DNA of 64,000 bases from Bradyrhizobium arachidis (GCF_015291705.1 NZ_CP030050.1:5208001-5272000); one strand, 5' to 3'. Shown: positions 45,234 to 53,743, counted from the stretch's first letter. Made by a program: numbers and translations. Notes: generated by a model from the sequence alone, not told the origin.

Positions 45234-46864
45234 TTGAAATGGCATATACGGAGACAGCGACGATGCGCGATATCGGATATGGCTTGACGATCGTGCAGAA
45301 CTCGCGATTGCGCTGGATAGCGGTTGCACTTGGCGCTTTGTTCACGACCGCCGCGGGCGCCGCGCCTGGCGACAATTTGAATGTCGTGCGCGACTTGGCG
45401 GGCCGCGTGGGGCCGATCGTTGGTTCGGCGCTGGCGTGCCCGGACGTCGCGCGCCCTCGGATCCAGTTCATCGTCGACAAATTCCAGGCGGTGATCAAGG
45501 CAAACGCGTCCAACGAGACCGACCGCGACGGTCTCTCGCAGCTGTTCGATCGCAATGTCGCGGATGGCCGCAATGCTCTGACCGCAGGCCGGACCAATTG
45601 CAGAACGGCGGAACGTCAGCTTGCCGATCTCGAACAGTCGCTTGCCGGGAAGTCGGCATCACTGATCGACGCGATCGGGACGGCGCCAGTCACTGCCGCG
45701 ACGGCGCCCACGGCGTCGTTGCCGCGAACGGCTCTCGCCTCCACCGCGCGCGGAGTGACCGCGAACGAAATCCGGTTCGGGATGGTGGCACCGTTCTCCG
45801 GTCCGGCGAAGGAACTCGGGCGGCAGATGAAACTCGGGATCGATACCGCTTTCAATCAGGCCAACGATGCCGGCGGCGTGGAGGGCCGGTCGCTCCGGCT
45901 GGTCTCGGCGGATGATGGCTACGAGCCGACGCGGACTGTGGATGCCATGAAGCAACTCTACGAAAAGGATCAGATCTTCGGCTTCATAGGAAATGTGGGA
46001 ACGCCAACCGCTGCCGTCGCAGTACCCTACGCGCTCGAGCGGCGGGCATTGTTCTTCGGCGCGTTCACGGGGGCGAATGTTCTGCGCAACGACCCTCCCG
46101 ATCGGTATGTGTTTAACTATCGCGCGGGCTACGCGGAGGAGACCGACGCCGCCGTCCGCTACTTGATAAAGCTGCGCCGGCTGCAGCCCCGACAAATCGC
46201 CGTATTCGCCCAGCAAGATTCCTATGGTGATGCCGGATTTACGGGCGTCTCAAAGGCGTTTCGTTCGCTCGGCCTGAACGACAGCTCCATTCTCCGGCTC
46301 AACTACAAGCGGAATACGGTGGACGTCGACGACGCGGTCAATCAGTTGAAGGCGCAAAAGGGCACGATCAAAGCCGTGGTCATGGTTGCAACCTACCGGG
46401 CCGCCGCCAAGTTCATCGAGAAGACGCGCGATGCTTTTCCTGCAATGATTTACACCAACGTCTCGTTCGTGGGCAGCACCGCACTTGCCGATGAATTGAT
46501 GCTGCTTGGGCCGCGCTTCGCCAATGGCGTCATCGTGACACAGGTGGTGCCTGCGGTTGGCGGCTATTCCAGCGCTGTCCTCGAATACAAAAATGCGCTC
46601 GCCAAATATTTTCCGGGAGAGGCGCCGGACTACGTGTCGCTTGAAGGTTATATCGCCGCCAACGTCTTGATCCAGGCACTCAAACGGACAGGCGCGCAGC
46701 TCGATACTGAAAGACTGATCGACGTTCTTGAGAATACGCACAATCTCGATCTGGGCCTCGGCACTTCTCTCAATTTCAGCCGTGCCGAACACCAGGCGTC
46801 GCACAAGATCTGGGGAACGGCGATTGACGAAAACGGCCGCTACAAGTCCCTCGAGCTTGAGTGA
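45230..46864 (+). CDS. LIV-type (family 6) periplasmic binding protein with extra N-terminal domain
   Basis: A 544-residue protein. After a signal-like segment (about residues 26-46, core WIAVALGALFTTAAGA) comes a domain of about 110 residues with two cysteines that does not belong to the family, then a linker rich in Thr/Ala/Ser, and from about residue 180 a standard branched-chain-amino-acid binding fold: EIRFGMVAPFSGPAKELGRQMKLG, GFIGNVGTPTAAVAVPYA, then TNVSFVGSTALADELM near the end. ATG 45230 overlaps the upstream stop (ATGA); ATG 45263 has a better GGAG. No LIV permease or ATPase is nearby, so it may be an orphan sensor or share a transporter. Confidence 0.8.
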   Translation: MIEMAYTETATMRDIGYGLTIVQNSRLRWIAVALGALFTTAAGAAPGDNLNVVRDLAGRVGPIVGSALACPDVARPRIQFIVDKFQAVIKANASNETDRDGLSQLFDRNVADGRNALTAGRTNCRTAERQLADLEQSLAGKSASLIDAIGTAPVTAATAPTASLPRTALASTARGVTANEIRFGMVAPFSGPAKELGRQMKLGIDTAFNQANDAGGVEGRSLRLVSADDGYEPTRTVDAMKQLYEKDQIFGFIGNVGTPTAAVAVPYALERRALFFGAFTGANVLRNDPPDRYVFNYRAGYAEETDAAVRYLIKLRRLQPRQIAVFAQQDSYGDAGFTGVSKAFRSLGLNDSSILRLNYKRNTVDVDDAVNQLKAQKGTIKAVVMVATYRAAAKFIEKTRDAFPAMIYTNVSFVGSTALADELMLLGPRFANGVIVTQVVPAVGGYSSAVLEYKNALAKYFPGEAPDYVSLEGYIAANVLIQALKRTGAQLDTERLIDVLENTHNLDLGLGTSLNFSRAEHQASHKIWGTAIDENGRYKSLELE

Positions 46865-46869
46865 GTATC

Positions 46870-46906
46870 GGAGCACCGGATGCAGCTGCAACCCGTCCGA
46901 TGCTCC
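46870..46906 (+). terminator. Hairpin after the binding protein gene, possible terminator
   Basis: GGAGCA-C-CGGA pairs with TCCG-A-TGCTCC around a 15-base loop, five bases after the stop. There is no T run, so termination would need Rho or it is only a 3' stabilising hairpin. Confidence 0.35.
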
Positions 46907-47468
46907 GCCTCACAGAGACAAATCGACGGCTTCGGCATATTCCCTCTTCAACCACGAGATCAGTTCGACGGCGAGCACTCACCAGTCATGATCGTCGATC
47001 AGACCAACCTCGCTTGCGTTCGCCGGTGGCATTGATTTCTCATCGACCCTCGCACCGGTGTCCGATCGCAACTTGAGCGACTCGGGACAAAGCAGACTGA
47101 TTCCTCCGGTTTGCGCCGCGCGGGGGCGATGACACCAGAAGGGGAGTCTCATTTCCTCCTCGATCCTGTCCGCCCCCAACGAAATTCGCCATCGTATCGA
47201 CACACATTGAATTCCAGTGCCGATCGGTTTCTCCGCAAGCAATTGCGGAGTTCTGTCGTGCCTCGCGGCGCCCGCTGCGAACTCGAAGGACCAAGCACCC
47301 GCAGCCTGCACATCCGGGCATATCCGTTGCGGTCTGTCGAATGCGCTTAACGATCCTGCGCGTCTCGATGGTGTGCCGGCTGCAATCAAGCTCGCACTGC
47401 GAGTTGAATGCGGGGATCGTGGGCGGCAGACCCGCCCGGTATTTGGAAATTACAGGGGAATAATCTCG
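46907..47468. other. Intergenic region before the OFA transporter gene
   Basis: About 560 bases. The transporter frame is open back to 47217, but those 84 residues have no membrane segment or family similarity and the ribosome binding site points to 47469. I see no other gene, repeat or obvious operator. Confidence 0.5.
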
Positions 47469-49124
47469 ATGACGACGATCAGTAGCGCTGGAGCCATGCC
47501 TCGCTCCGGAGGCGGCATTCTCGACAGGGAGCGCACGATTGCGAGAGCGGGCTTCAATCGGTGGCTGGTCCCGCCAGCCGCGCTGTGTGTTCACCTTTGC
47601 ATCGGCATGGCTTACGGCTTCAGCGTGTTCTGGCTGCCGCTGTCGCGCGCGCTTGGACTGACGGCACCGAAGGCCTGTCCCGACATGACGCTCGTCCAGG
47701 AATTGTTCACAACGACCTGTGACTGGAGGGTTGCGAGCCTCGGCTGGATGTACACGCTGTTCTTCGTGCTTCTCGGCATCGCCGCAGCGGTGTGGGGTGG
47801 CTGGTTGGAGCGGGTTGGGCCGCGCAAGGCCGGGCTCGTCTCCGCCTTGTGCTGGTGCGGCGGCCTCTTCCTTGGGGCGATCGGCGTCTACACGCACCAG
47901 CTTTGGCTGTTGTGGCTGGGCTCGGGTGTCATCGGCGGCATTGGTCTCGGCATCGGCTATATCTCGCCGGTGTCGACGCTGGTGAAATGGTTTCCCGATC
48001 GACGCGGCATGGCGACCGGCATGGCGATCATGGGCTTCGGTGGTGGCGCCATGATCGGCGCGCCGCTGGCAAGCCTTCTGATGAACTATTTCAGGTCGCC
48101 GACCTCGGTCGGCGTGTGGGAGACCTTCGTTGCGATGGGCGTCATCTATTTCGTGTTCATGTTGATCGGCGCCTTTCGCTATCGTTTGCCGCCGGCGGGT
48201 TGGCGTCCGGAGGGGTGGGCGCCGCCGGCCGAGACCAACACGATGATCTCGAAGTATAACGTACACCTCAAGGACGCGCACAAGACTCCCCAGTTCTGGC
48301 TGATCTGGTGGGTGCTCTGCCTGAACGTTTCGGCGGGTATTGGCGTGATCGGGATGGCTTCGCCGATGCTCCAGGAAATCTTCGCGGGCAAGCTGATTGG
48401 ATTGCCGGATGTCGGCTTCAATCAACTGACCGTCGCCCAGAAAGCGACGATCGCGGGTATCGCGGCCGGCTTCACTGGTCTGCTGTCGCTCTTCAACATC
48501 GGCGGTCGCTTCTTCTGGGCGTCCCTGTCCGACAAGATCGGCCGCAAGAACACCTATTACACGTTCTTCATCCTCGGTATCGTTCTCTATGCGCTGGCGC
48601 CGACGTTCGCGGCGATGGGTTCGAAGCTGCTGTTCGTCCTCGGCTTCGGCATCATCCTGTCGATGTATGGCGGTGGATTTGCGACCGTTCCGGCCTATCT
48701 TGCCGACATGTTTGGTACCCAATACGTCGGTGCAATCCACGGCCGTCTGCTGACTGCATGGTCGACGGCGGGAATTATCGGCCCGGTCGTGGTGAACTAT
48801 ATCCGCGAATTCCAGCTGGCGGCTGGCGTCAAGTCCGACCAGCTCTACAACACCACGATGTATATTCTGTGTGCGATGCTGTTCGCAGGTTTGATCTGCA
48901 ATTACCTGATCAGGCCGGTCAACCCAAAGTGGCACATGCGCGAGACGGGCGTCGCAAACGTGCAGGCGGCCGCAGCAAGCGCGAGCGCATCGGGACCTTC
49001 CGGCTCGTTTGGAATCGGGCTTGGCGGACTAGACCTGAAGGCGGTCCTGTTCTGGGCTTTTGTCGGCATCCCGCTAGTCTGGGGCGTCTGGGTCACGCTA
49101 CAGAGCGCGGCTAAGATCTTCTGA
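47469..49124 (+). CDS. MFS transporter, oxalate/formate antiporter (OFA) family
   Basis: A 551-residue major facilitator of the OFA family (OxlT/YhjX relatives). ATG 47469 follows AGGGGA at good spacing. The first span contains the family segment CIGMAYGFSVFWLPLSRALG, and YISPVSTLVKWFPDRRGMATGMAIMGFGGGA (quoted in part: VKWFPDRRGMATG) is the classic OFA loop between spans 4 and 5. The second half has WASLSDKIGRKNTYYTFF. It is longer than OxlT by an insertion in the first periplasmic loop with two cysteines and by a C-terminal extra span. Substrate is probably a small carboxylate such as oxalate or formate; oxalate-degrading genes are not in the window. Confidence 0.87.
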   Translation: MTTISSAGAMPRSGGGILDRERTIARAGFNRWLVPPAALCVHLCIGMAYGFSVFWLPLSRALGLTAPKACPDMTLVQELFTTTCDWRVASLGWMYTLFFVLLGIAAAVWGGWLERVGPRKAGLVSALCWCGGLFLGAIGVYTHQLWLLWLGSGVIGGIGLGIGYISPVSTLVKWFPDRRGMATGMAIMGFGGGAMIGAPLASLLMNYFRSPTSVGVWETFVAMGVIYFVFMLIGAFRYRLPPAGWRPEGWAPPAETNTMISKYNVHLKDAHKTPQFWLIWWVLCLNVSAGIGVIGMASPMLQEIFAGKLIGLPDVGFNQLTVAQKATIAGIAAGFTGLLSLFNIGGRFFWASLSDKIGRKNTYYTFFILGIVLYALAPTFAAMGSKLLFVLGFGIILSMYGGGFATVPAYLADMFGTQYVGAIHGRLLTAWSTAGIIGPVVVNYIREFQLAAGVKSDQLYNTTMYILCAMLFAGLICNYLIRPVNPKWHMRETGVANVQAAAASASASGPSGSFGIGLGGLDLKAVLFWAFVGIPLVWGVWVTLQSAAKIF

Positions 49125-49136
49125 TCACCGCTTCCA

Positions 49137-49177
49137 GGCCGTGCGGCCATACTCATTGGAAAGCCGCACGGCCTTTT
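49137..49177 (+). terminator. Rho-independent terminator of the OFA transporter gene
   Basis: GGCCGTGCGGC at 49137-49147 is perfectly complementary to GCCGCACGGCC at 49163-49173 and is followed by TTTT. It lies 12 bases after the stop codon. Confidence 0.85.
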
Positions 49178-49283
49178 CCGGCCACCACCACCGAGGGTAA
49201 CTCGCTTGCCAGGTGCCCCAAGCCCACCCCGATCGACAGACTTACCGGAGTCCACACGTCTCAGAGCGGTGGCCGCGGCGTGG

Positions 49284-49334
49284 GTCCCGGCTTAGCGCAG
49301 CAACGCAACAAGCGTTGCCGCGCTAAGCCGGGAC
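49284..49334. repeat. Long hairpin repeat
   Basis: GTCCCGGCTTAGCGC-A-GCAACGC pairs with GCGTTGCCGCGCTAAGCCGGGAC (right arm from 49312) around a short AACAA loop, giving over 20 base pairs with one bulge. It is a dispersed palindrome type of this bacterial group, lying between the terminator and the PspA operon. Confidence 0.75.
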
Positions 49335-49440
49335 ACGGGACCTTTGCAAACAGAGAGCGGCCTTGAACGTCGGCCCTAGCCACCGCGACTAACGGTAGAG
49401 TGCATCAGGATCAGCGGAACGTGATTGACCTTCCTCTTCC

Positions 49441-49463
49441 TAAAGCACCAAAATGGTGCTTTA
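49441..49463. promoter_or_regulatory. Perfect 23-base palindrome upstream of the PspA operon, candidate operator
   Basis: TAAAGCACCA at 49441-49450 and TGGTGCTTTA at 49454-49463 are exact reverse complements around AAA. A partial third half-site (GTGCTTT) follows at 49464-49470. It ends ten bases before ATG 49473, and a TTGACC hexamer lies upstream at 49425. In an otherwise GC-rich genome this AT-flanked palindrome looks like a repressor site or an RNA hairpin that hides the start; which one cannot be told. Confidence 0.5.
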
Positions 49464-49472
49464 GTGCTTTCC

Positions 49473-50627
49473 ATGAGCCCGTCGCCCCGAAACGCGCCGT
49501 CTGCGCTTCGTTACAGGCTTGCCCCTGACCCGGCCGCCAGGGCCGCCATGGAGGCGACATTCCAGGCCTACGACCGCATGATGGAGATCCTGGACGAGGT
49601 CGCCCGGACCCATAATGTCGGCTCCAACGTCGTCCTGCTGCACGCCCATGCCTATGAGCCGATCCGCAAAGAGACCGCGCTGCCCTCGCGGCTGGTGACG
49701 CTCGGCCTGCGCGACCGCGCCGATTATCGCGCCGCGGCCGGCCGCCGCCTGCCGCTCGACGACAAGCTCGCCAAGATCAAGGGCCCGGCGACCATCTCGA
49801 TTGCGACCGTGCAGGGACGCTTCAGCGTGCCCTTCGACTATGCCGGCTATGCCGAGGGTTGGGGGCAGAGCGTGCCCGCGCACCTGATCCGCACCGACGA
49901 CGGTTTCGAAGTTCACTACGGCGTCACGCCGAACAGTCTGCCAGAGGAGGAGAACGCTATGGATACCATCGCTGCCGCCCCCGACAACTTCCTGTCCCGG
50001 GTCGGGCGCTTGATCGCCGGGATCGCTTACGACGCGATCGAGCAGGCGGAAGGCAAGAACAAGATCAAGGTGGTCGGACAGGCCATCCGCGAAATCGAGC
50101 GCGCCGAGAGCGAGGCGCGCGATGCGCTCGCCTCCGCACGCGCCGAGGAATATCGCCTCAACGCGCGCCGCACCGAGATCGAGCGCGAGATGACCGATCT
50201 CGCCGCCAAGATCGAGGGCGCGATCGCCGATAATCGCGACGATCTCGCCCGTGCCGGCATCGCGCGGCAGATGGATCTGGAGGCGCAGTTCGAGGTGCTC
50301 TCCCGCGCCATCGACGAGAACAACGAGAAGATCGAGCAATGCGTGACCTCGCTGCGCGCCGTGCTCTCGGCGCTCCAGGATGCCGAGCAGCGCCGCGCCG
50401 ATCTGGAAAAGAGCGAGGCTCACGCGAGCCATCAGGCTGCCACGTCACCCCGGAAACAGGGCGGCAGCTCCGCGGCGGCGAAGGCGCTGCGCGCGGGCAG
50501 GGCGGTGGCGCGGGCCACCGGCGTGCCCGCCAGCATCCCCTATTCGAGCGACATCGACGAGCTCAGTGCGCTCCATCGCGACAAGGAGATTGCAGCGAGG
50601 CTGGCGCGGCTGAAGTCGCGCTCCTGA
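49473..50627 (+). CDS. PspA/IM30 family protein with N-terminal TnpB-like domain
   Basis: A 384-residue protein of two parts. Residues about 163-315 are a PspA/IM30 coiled-coil domain (FLSRVGRLIAGIAYDAIEQA, KVVGQAIREIERAESEARDA, then a long heptad region), which binds stressed inner membrane. Residues about 10-155 read like the N-terminal part of TnpB/OrfB transposon proteins: LRYRLAPDPAARAAMEATFQ, LHAHAYEPIR, LPSRLVTLGLRDRADYRAA, ISIATVQGRFSVPF, and LIRTDDGFEVHYGV. No RuvC motifs or zinc ribbon follow; the chain goes straight into PspA. ATG 49959 (Met163) has a perfect AGGAGG eight bases upstream, so a PspA-only form of 222 residues may also be made. ATG 49473 itself lacks a Shine-Dalgarno site. 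First gene of a unit with YqiJ and flotillin. Confidence 0.8.
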   Translation: MSPSPRNAPSALRYRLAPDPAARAAMEATFQAYDRMMEILDEVARTHNVGSNVVLLHAHAYEPIRKETALPSRLVTLGLRDRADYRAAAGRRLPLDDKLAKIKGPATISIATVQGRFSVPFDYAGYAEGWGQSVPAHLIRTDDGFEVHYGVTPNSLPEEENAMDTIAAAPDNFLSRVGRLIAGIAYDAIEQAEGKNKIKVVGQAIREIERAESEARDALASARAEEYRLNARRTEIEREMTDLAAKIEGAIADNRDDLARAGIARQMDLEAQFEVLSRAIDENNEKIEQCVTSLRAVLSALQDAEQRRADLEKSEAHASHQAATSPRKQGGSSAAAKALRAGRAVARATGVPASIPYSSDIDELSALHRDKEIAARLARLKSRS

Positions 50628-50637
50628 GTGCCGTGTC

Positions 50638-51303
50638 ATGAGCGCACTGCTCGAACACGTCATGGCGCCGGAGGTCAGGCCGTTCGCGGTTGCGGCGGCC
50701 ATGATCCTCATCGTCGGCTCGATCGAAGTGGTCTCGATGCTGGTCGGAGCCTCGCTGAGCGAGATGCTCGGCACCAGCATCGATTTCAGTCACCCCAGCG
50801 ATAATGGCGTCATCAACGCCATCTCCTGGGTCAATGTCGGTGGCGTGCCGCTGCTGATCTTCCTGCTGCTGGCCCTCGGCGCCTTCTCCATCACTGGATT
50901 CCTGATCCAGGACATCGCGCGGATGGTCGCCGGTCCCTTGCCGGCGACGGTCGCGTCAGCCGGGGCCGTTGTGGTGTCGGTGCCGCTGGTCCGCGCCGCC
51001 AGCGGTGCCATCGCGCGCCTCATTCCCAAGGATGAAAGCTATGCCGTCGGCCTCGGCGATCTCGTCGGCCGCGTCGGCGAGGTCGTCATCGGTCCGCTCG
51101 ACCAGGGACCGCCCGGCCGCGTCAGCGTCGCCGACATCCACGGCAACAGGCACTTCGTCTGGGCGGTTGCGGCGCCCGCATCGGGACCATTGCCGCAGGG
51201 AACCATGGTCCTGCTGGTTGATCGCGACGGCACCCGCTTCGTGGCGGTGAAGGCCGACGATGAACTCAAGCCGTCCAAGCCGACTCTAACAAGCCATCTC
51301 TAA
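50638..51303 (+). CDS. YqiJ/NfeD-like membrane protein with OB fold (DUF1449)
   Basis: A 221-residue inner membrane protein. Three hydrophobic segments (about residues 15-40, 65-90 and 100-122) are followed by an OB-like beta domain (VGRVGEVVIGPLDQGPPGRVSVADIHG to MVLLVDRDGTRFVAVKAD). This is the layout of E. coli YqiJ and of NfeD proteins, which are the constant partners of flotillins. It lies 10 bases after the PspA-family gene and 30 bases before the flotillin gene. Confidence 0.83.
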   Translation: MSALLEHVMAPEVRPFAVAAAMILIVGSIEVVSMLVGASLSEMLGTSIDFSHPSDNGVINAISWVNVGGVPLLIFLLLALGAFSITGFLIQDIARMVAGPLPATVASAGAVVVSVPLVRAASGAIARLIPKDESYAVGLGDLVGRVGEVVIGPLDQGPPGRVSVADIHGNRHFVWAVAAPASGPLPQGTMVLLVDRDGTRFVAVKADDELKPSKPTLTSHL

Positions 51304-51333
51304 GCACCCAGCAAGTCATTATTGGAGCAAGTC

Positions 51334-53034
51334 ATGTTCGACATCGCAGTCCCGGCCATGATCGGCGTCGCGCTGATCGTCGTCCTCGGGATCGTCTTCA
51401 CCATCCTCTACAAGCGCGCCACCCGCGACGAGGCGTTCGTGCGCACCGGCCTCGGGGGCAAGAAGGTCGTGCTCGACGGCGGCGCCATGATCCTGCCGAT
51501 CTTCCACTCCTATGCCAGCGTCAATCTCAAGACGCTGCGGCTCACCGTCGAACGCAAGGAGCGGGAGTCCCTGATCACCAAGGACCGCCTGCGCGTCGAC
51601 ATCGTTGCCGAATTCTACGTCCGCGTCCGTCCCGACGACGAGAGCATTGCGCTCGCGAGCCAGACGTTGGGCGCACTGACCAACGACGCCGAGGCGCTGC
51701 GCAACCAGGTCGAGGCAAAATTCGTCGACGGTCTGAGGTCGGTGGCAGCGACCATGACCATCCTTGAGCTCCAGGAAAAGCGCTCGGATTTCGTCAAGCA
51801 CGTGCAGGCGACCGTGGAGTCCGACGTGAAATCGAACGGCCTCGAGCTGGAGTCGGTCTCACTGACCAAGCTCGACCAGACCGACGTCAAGTTCTTCAAC
51901 CCGGAAAACTTCTTCGACGCCGAAGGCCTGACCCAACTCAAGACCATCACCGAGACCCGCCGCCGCGACCGTAACGCCATCGTCCGCGACAACGAGGTGG
52001 CGATCGCGCAGAAGGATCTCGAAGCGCGCCAGCAGACGCTGGGGATAGAGCGGACCAAGAAGGAGGCCGAGCTATCCCAGGAGCGCGACATCGCCAACAA
52101 GACCGCGAGCACCCGCGCCGAGGTCGCGACCGCAACTCAGACCGCGCGCCTGACCGAGGAGAATGCCCGCATCGATACCGACAGGGCGGTTGCCGAGAAG
52201 GAGGCGGGCGCCAAGCAGGTCAAGGAAACCGCCGTGATCGAGTCCGATCTCGCCATCAACAAGCGCAAGACCGATGCCCAGCGCGAGATCCAGATCGCAA
52301 CGCAGGAGAACGAGATCCAGATCGCGTCCAAGAGCAAGCAGACCTCGGAGGCCGTGGCCGAAGCCAAGGCGGCCGAAGCGTTGGCCGTCTCGGCTGAGGA
52401 AAAAGTCGTGACCGCGCGCGCCGTCGAGGTCGCCGATCGCGCCCGTCTGACGCAGGTGCTGGCCGCCCGCACCGAGGCCGAGCGCAAGTCGACCGAACTG
52501 ATCGTCGCGGCTGAAGCCGAGAAGAAGGCCTCGCTCGACCGCGCCGAGGCCGTCAAGACGCTGGCGACGGCGGAAGCCGAGTCCAACAAGATCAAGGCGG
52601 TCGGTGTTCGCAACATCGGCGAGGCCGAGGCCGCCGTCATCACCATGAAGAACGAGGCGCAGAACAAGCTCGGCAGCAATGTCATCGATTTCGAGATCGC
52701 CAAGAAGCGGATCGAGACCATGCCGTCGGCGCTGGCCGAGATGGTGAAGCCGATCGCCAACCTCAAGGACGTCCGCATCCTGCATACCGGCGGCGCCTTC
52801 GGCGGCAATGGTAGCGGCGTAGGCGGCGGCAGCGTCGGCTTCGGCGAAGGGCTTGCCGGCGAGCTGCTCAAGGTGCACGCGCTGCGTCCGATGATCGACG
52901 AGATCCTGCGCCAGAGCGGCTTTGCGCCGGGCGATGATCCCGTGAAAGCGCTGGTCGGCGCGGTCACCGGAAAGAGCAACGGCGCCGCGGTGCCGGCGCC
53001 CGCACCGGAGCAAACAAACAACGCCGATCTATGA
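51334..53034 (+). CDS. Flotillin family protein (YqiK-like)
   Basis: A 566-residue flotillin. An N-terminal membrane hairpin or span (about residues 5-26, AMIGVALIVVLGIVFTILY) is followed by an SPFH/band 7 domain (to about residue 200) and a long coiled coil rich in Ala, Glu and Lys with EA repeats, then a Gly-rich stretch (GGAFGGNGSGVGGGS) and a short C-terminal helix. ATG 51334 follows GGAG; a TTG at 51322 is in frame but less likely. Flotillins organise membrane microdomains; with PspA and YqiJ/NfeD partners they form membrane-protection systems. It ends the operon. Confidence 0.92.
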   Translation: MFDIAVPAMIGVALIVVLGIVFTILYKRATRDEAFVRTGLGGKKVVLDGGAMILPIFHSYASVNLKTLRLTVERKERESLITKDRLRVDIVAEFYVRVRPDDESIALASQTLGALTNDAEALRNQVEAKFVDGLRSVAATMTILELQEKRSDFVKHVQATVESDVKSNGLELESVSLTKLDQTDVKFFNPENFFDAEGLTQLKTITETRRRDRNAIVRDNEVAIAQKDLEARQQTLGIERTKKEAELSQERDIANKTASTRAEVATATQTARLTEENARIDTDRAVAEKEAGAKQVKETAVIESDLAINKRKTDAQREIQIATQENEIQIASKSKQTSEAVAEAKAAEALAVSAEEKVVTARAVEVADRARLTQVLAARTEAERKSTELIVAAEAEKKASLDRAEAVKTLATAEAESNKIKAVGVRNIGEAEAAVITMKNEAQNKLGSNVIDFEIAKKRIETMPSALAEMVKPIANLKDVRILHTGGAFGGNGSGVGGGSVGFGEGLAGELLKVHALRPMIDEILRQSGFAPGDDPVKALVGAVTGKSNGAAVPAPAPEQTNNADL

Positions 53035-53241
53035 ATGCCCATTCATTGCTGCGGAGAATTCGAAAAGATATGAACTCCCCCGCGCGTCTCGCGTCGCGCA
53101 ACGTGCCGGAGTGCTGATCGATCGCGTGTTGAACCTTTCGATCGCACTCCGGACGATTTCTTGAGGCAACGCCGTTGGTTGCCGCGGCGCCTGCGCCGAT
53201 CGACGTAGGCACTGGAGCCTTTTTCGATCGGGGGATTTCAT

Positions 53242-53610
53242 ATGAAGTATTTTCTGTCTGGACTGATCGCCGCCGGCCTTATGCTTGCCACCACGACGGC
53301 CTTCGCGGCCGACGCCCGCAACGTCACTGTCGTCAACGAGACCGGCTATGCCATCAAATTCCTGGGCTTCAATGCGCCGGACGATGGCCTCGACGAATGG
53401 GACAACGAGCTCGACAAGGTTTTGCAGAACCAGGCGAGCACCTATGTCGAGTTCGACGACGATGACGAGGGATGTGTCTGGAACATCCGCGTCGACTGGC
53501 AGAATTATGACGAGTCGGTGCTGTGGAAGAACGTCAACCTCTGCAAGTTCACCGCGCTGCGGCTGCGCTACGACCCCGGCACCAAGACGACCTCGTTCGT
53601 CGCCGAGTAA
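53242..53610 (+). CDS. Small secreted protein, hypothetical
   Basis: A 122-residue protein with a clear signal peptide (MKYFLSGLIAAGLMLATTTAFAA) and a mature part of about 99 residues that begins RNVTVVNETGYAIKFLGFNAP. It is acidic in the middle (VEFDDDDEGCVWNIRVDW) with two cysteines (in EGCVW and NLCKF) that may pair. The beta-rich pattern resembles small periplasmic domains that follow NxTxxxI motifs, but I cannot name a family. ATG 53242 follows GGGGA. A strong hairpin follows the gene. Confidence 0.75.
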   Translation: MKYFLSGLIAAGLMLATTTAFAADARNVTVVNETGYAIKFLGFNAPDDGLDEWDNELDKVLQNQASTYVEFDDDDEGCVWNIRVDWQNYDESVLWKNVNLCKFTALRLRYDPGTKTTSFVAE

Positions 53611-53624
53611 TCTGACATGCCGCG

Positions 53625-53653
53625 GAGGAGGGGCCGCCCGGCGGCCCTTCCTC
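53625..53653 (+). terminator. Strong hairpin after the secreted protein gene, probable terminator
   Basis: GAGGAGGGGCCGC at 53625-53637 pairs with GCGGCCCTTCCTC at 53641-53653 (one G-U pair) around CCG. It lies 14 bases after the stop. There is no T run. Confidence 0.55.
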
Positions 53654-53685
53654 AGGCGCGTTGCGGATGATGACGAATTCGTCCT

Positions 53686-53712
53686 TTGCAAGCGCAAGCG
53701 GCTTTGTTATAC
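53686..53712 (+). promoter_or_regulatory. Candidate promoter of tRNA-Asn
   Basis: TTGCAA at 53686-53691 and TTATAC at 53707-53712 are separated by 15-16 bases and lie about 30 bases before the tRNA. Both hexamers fit a housekeeping promoter. Confidence 0.4.
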
Positions 53713-53743
53713 GCACCCCGCGCGAACGACTGGTTCGCCCTTT

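Noticed and set aside
47217..47468. An 84-residue N-terminal extension of the OFA transporter
   Set aside because: The residues have no family similarity, and a good ribosome binding site marks ATG 47469.
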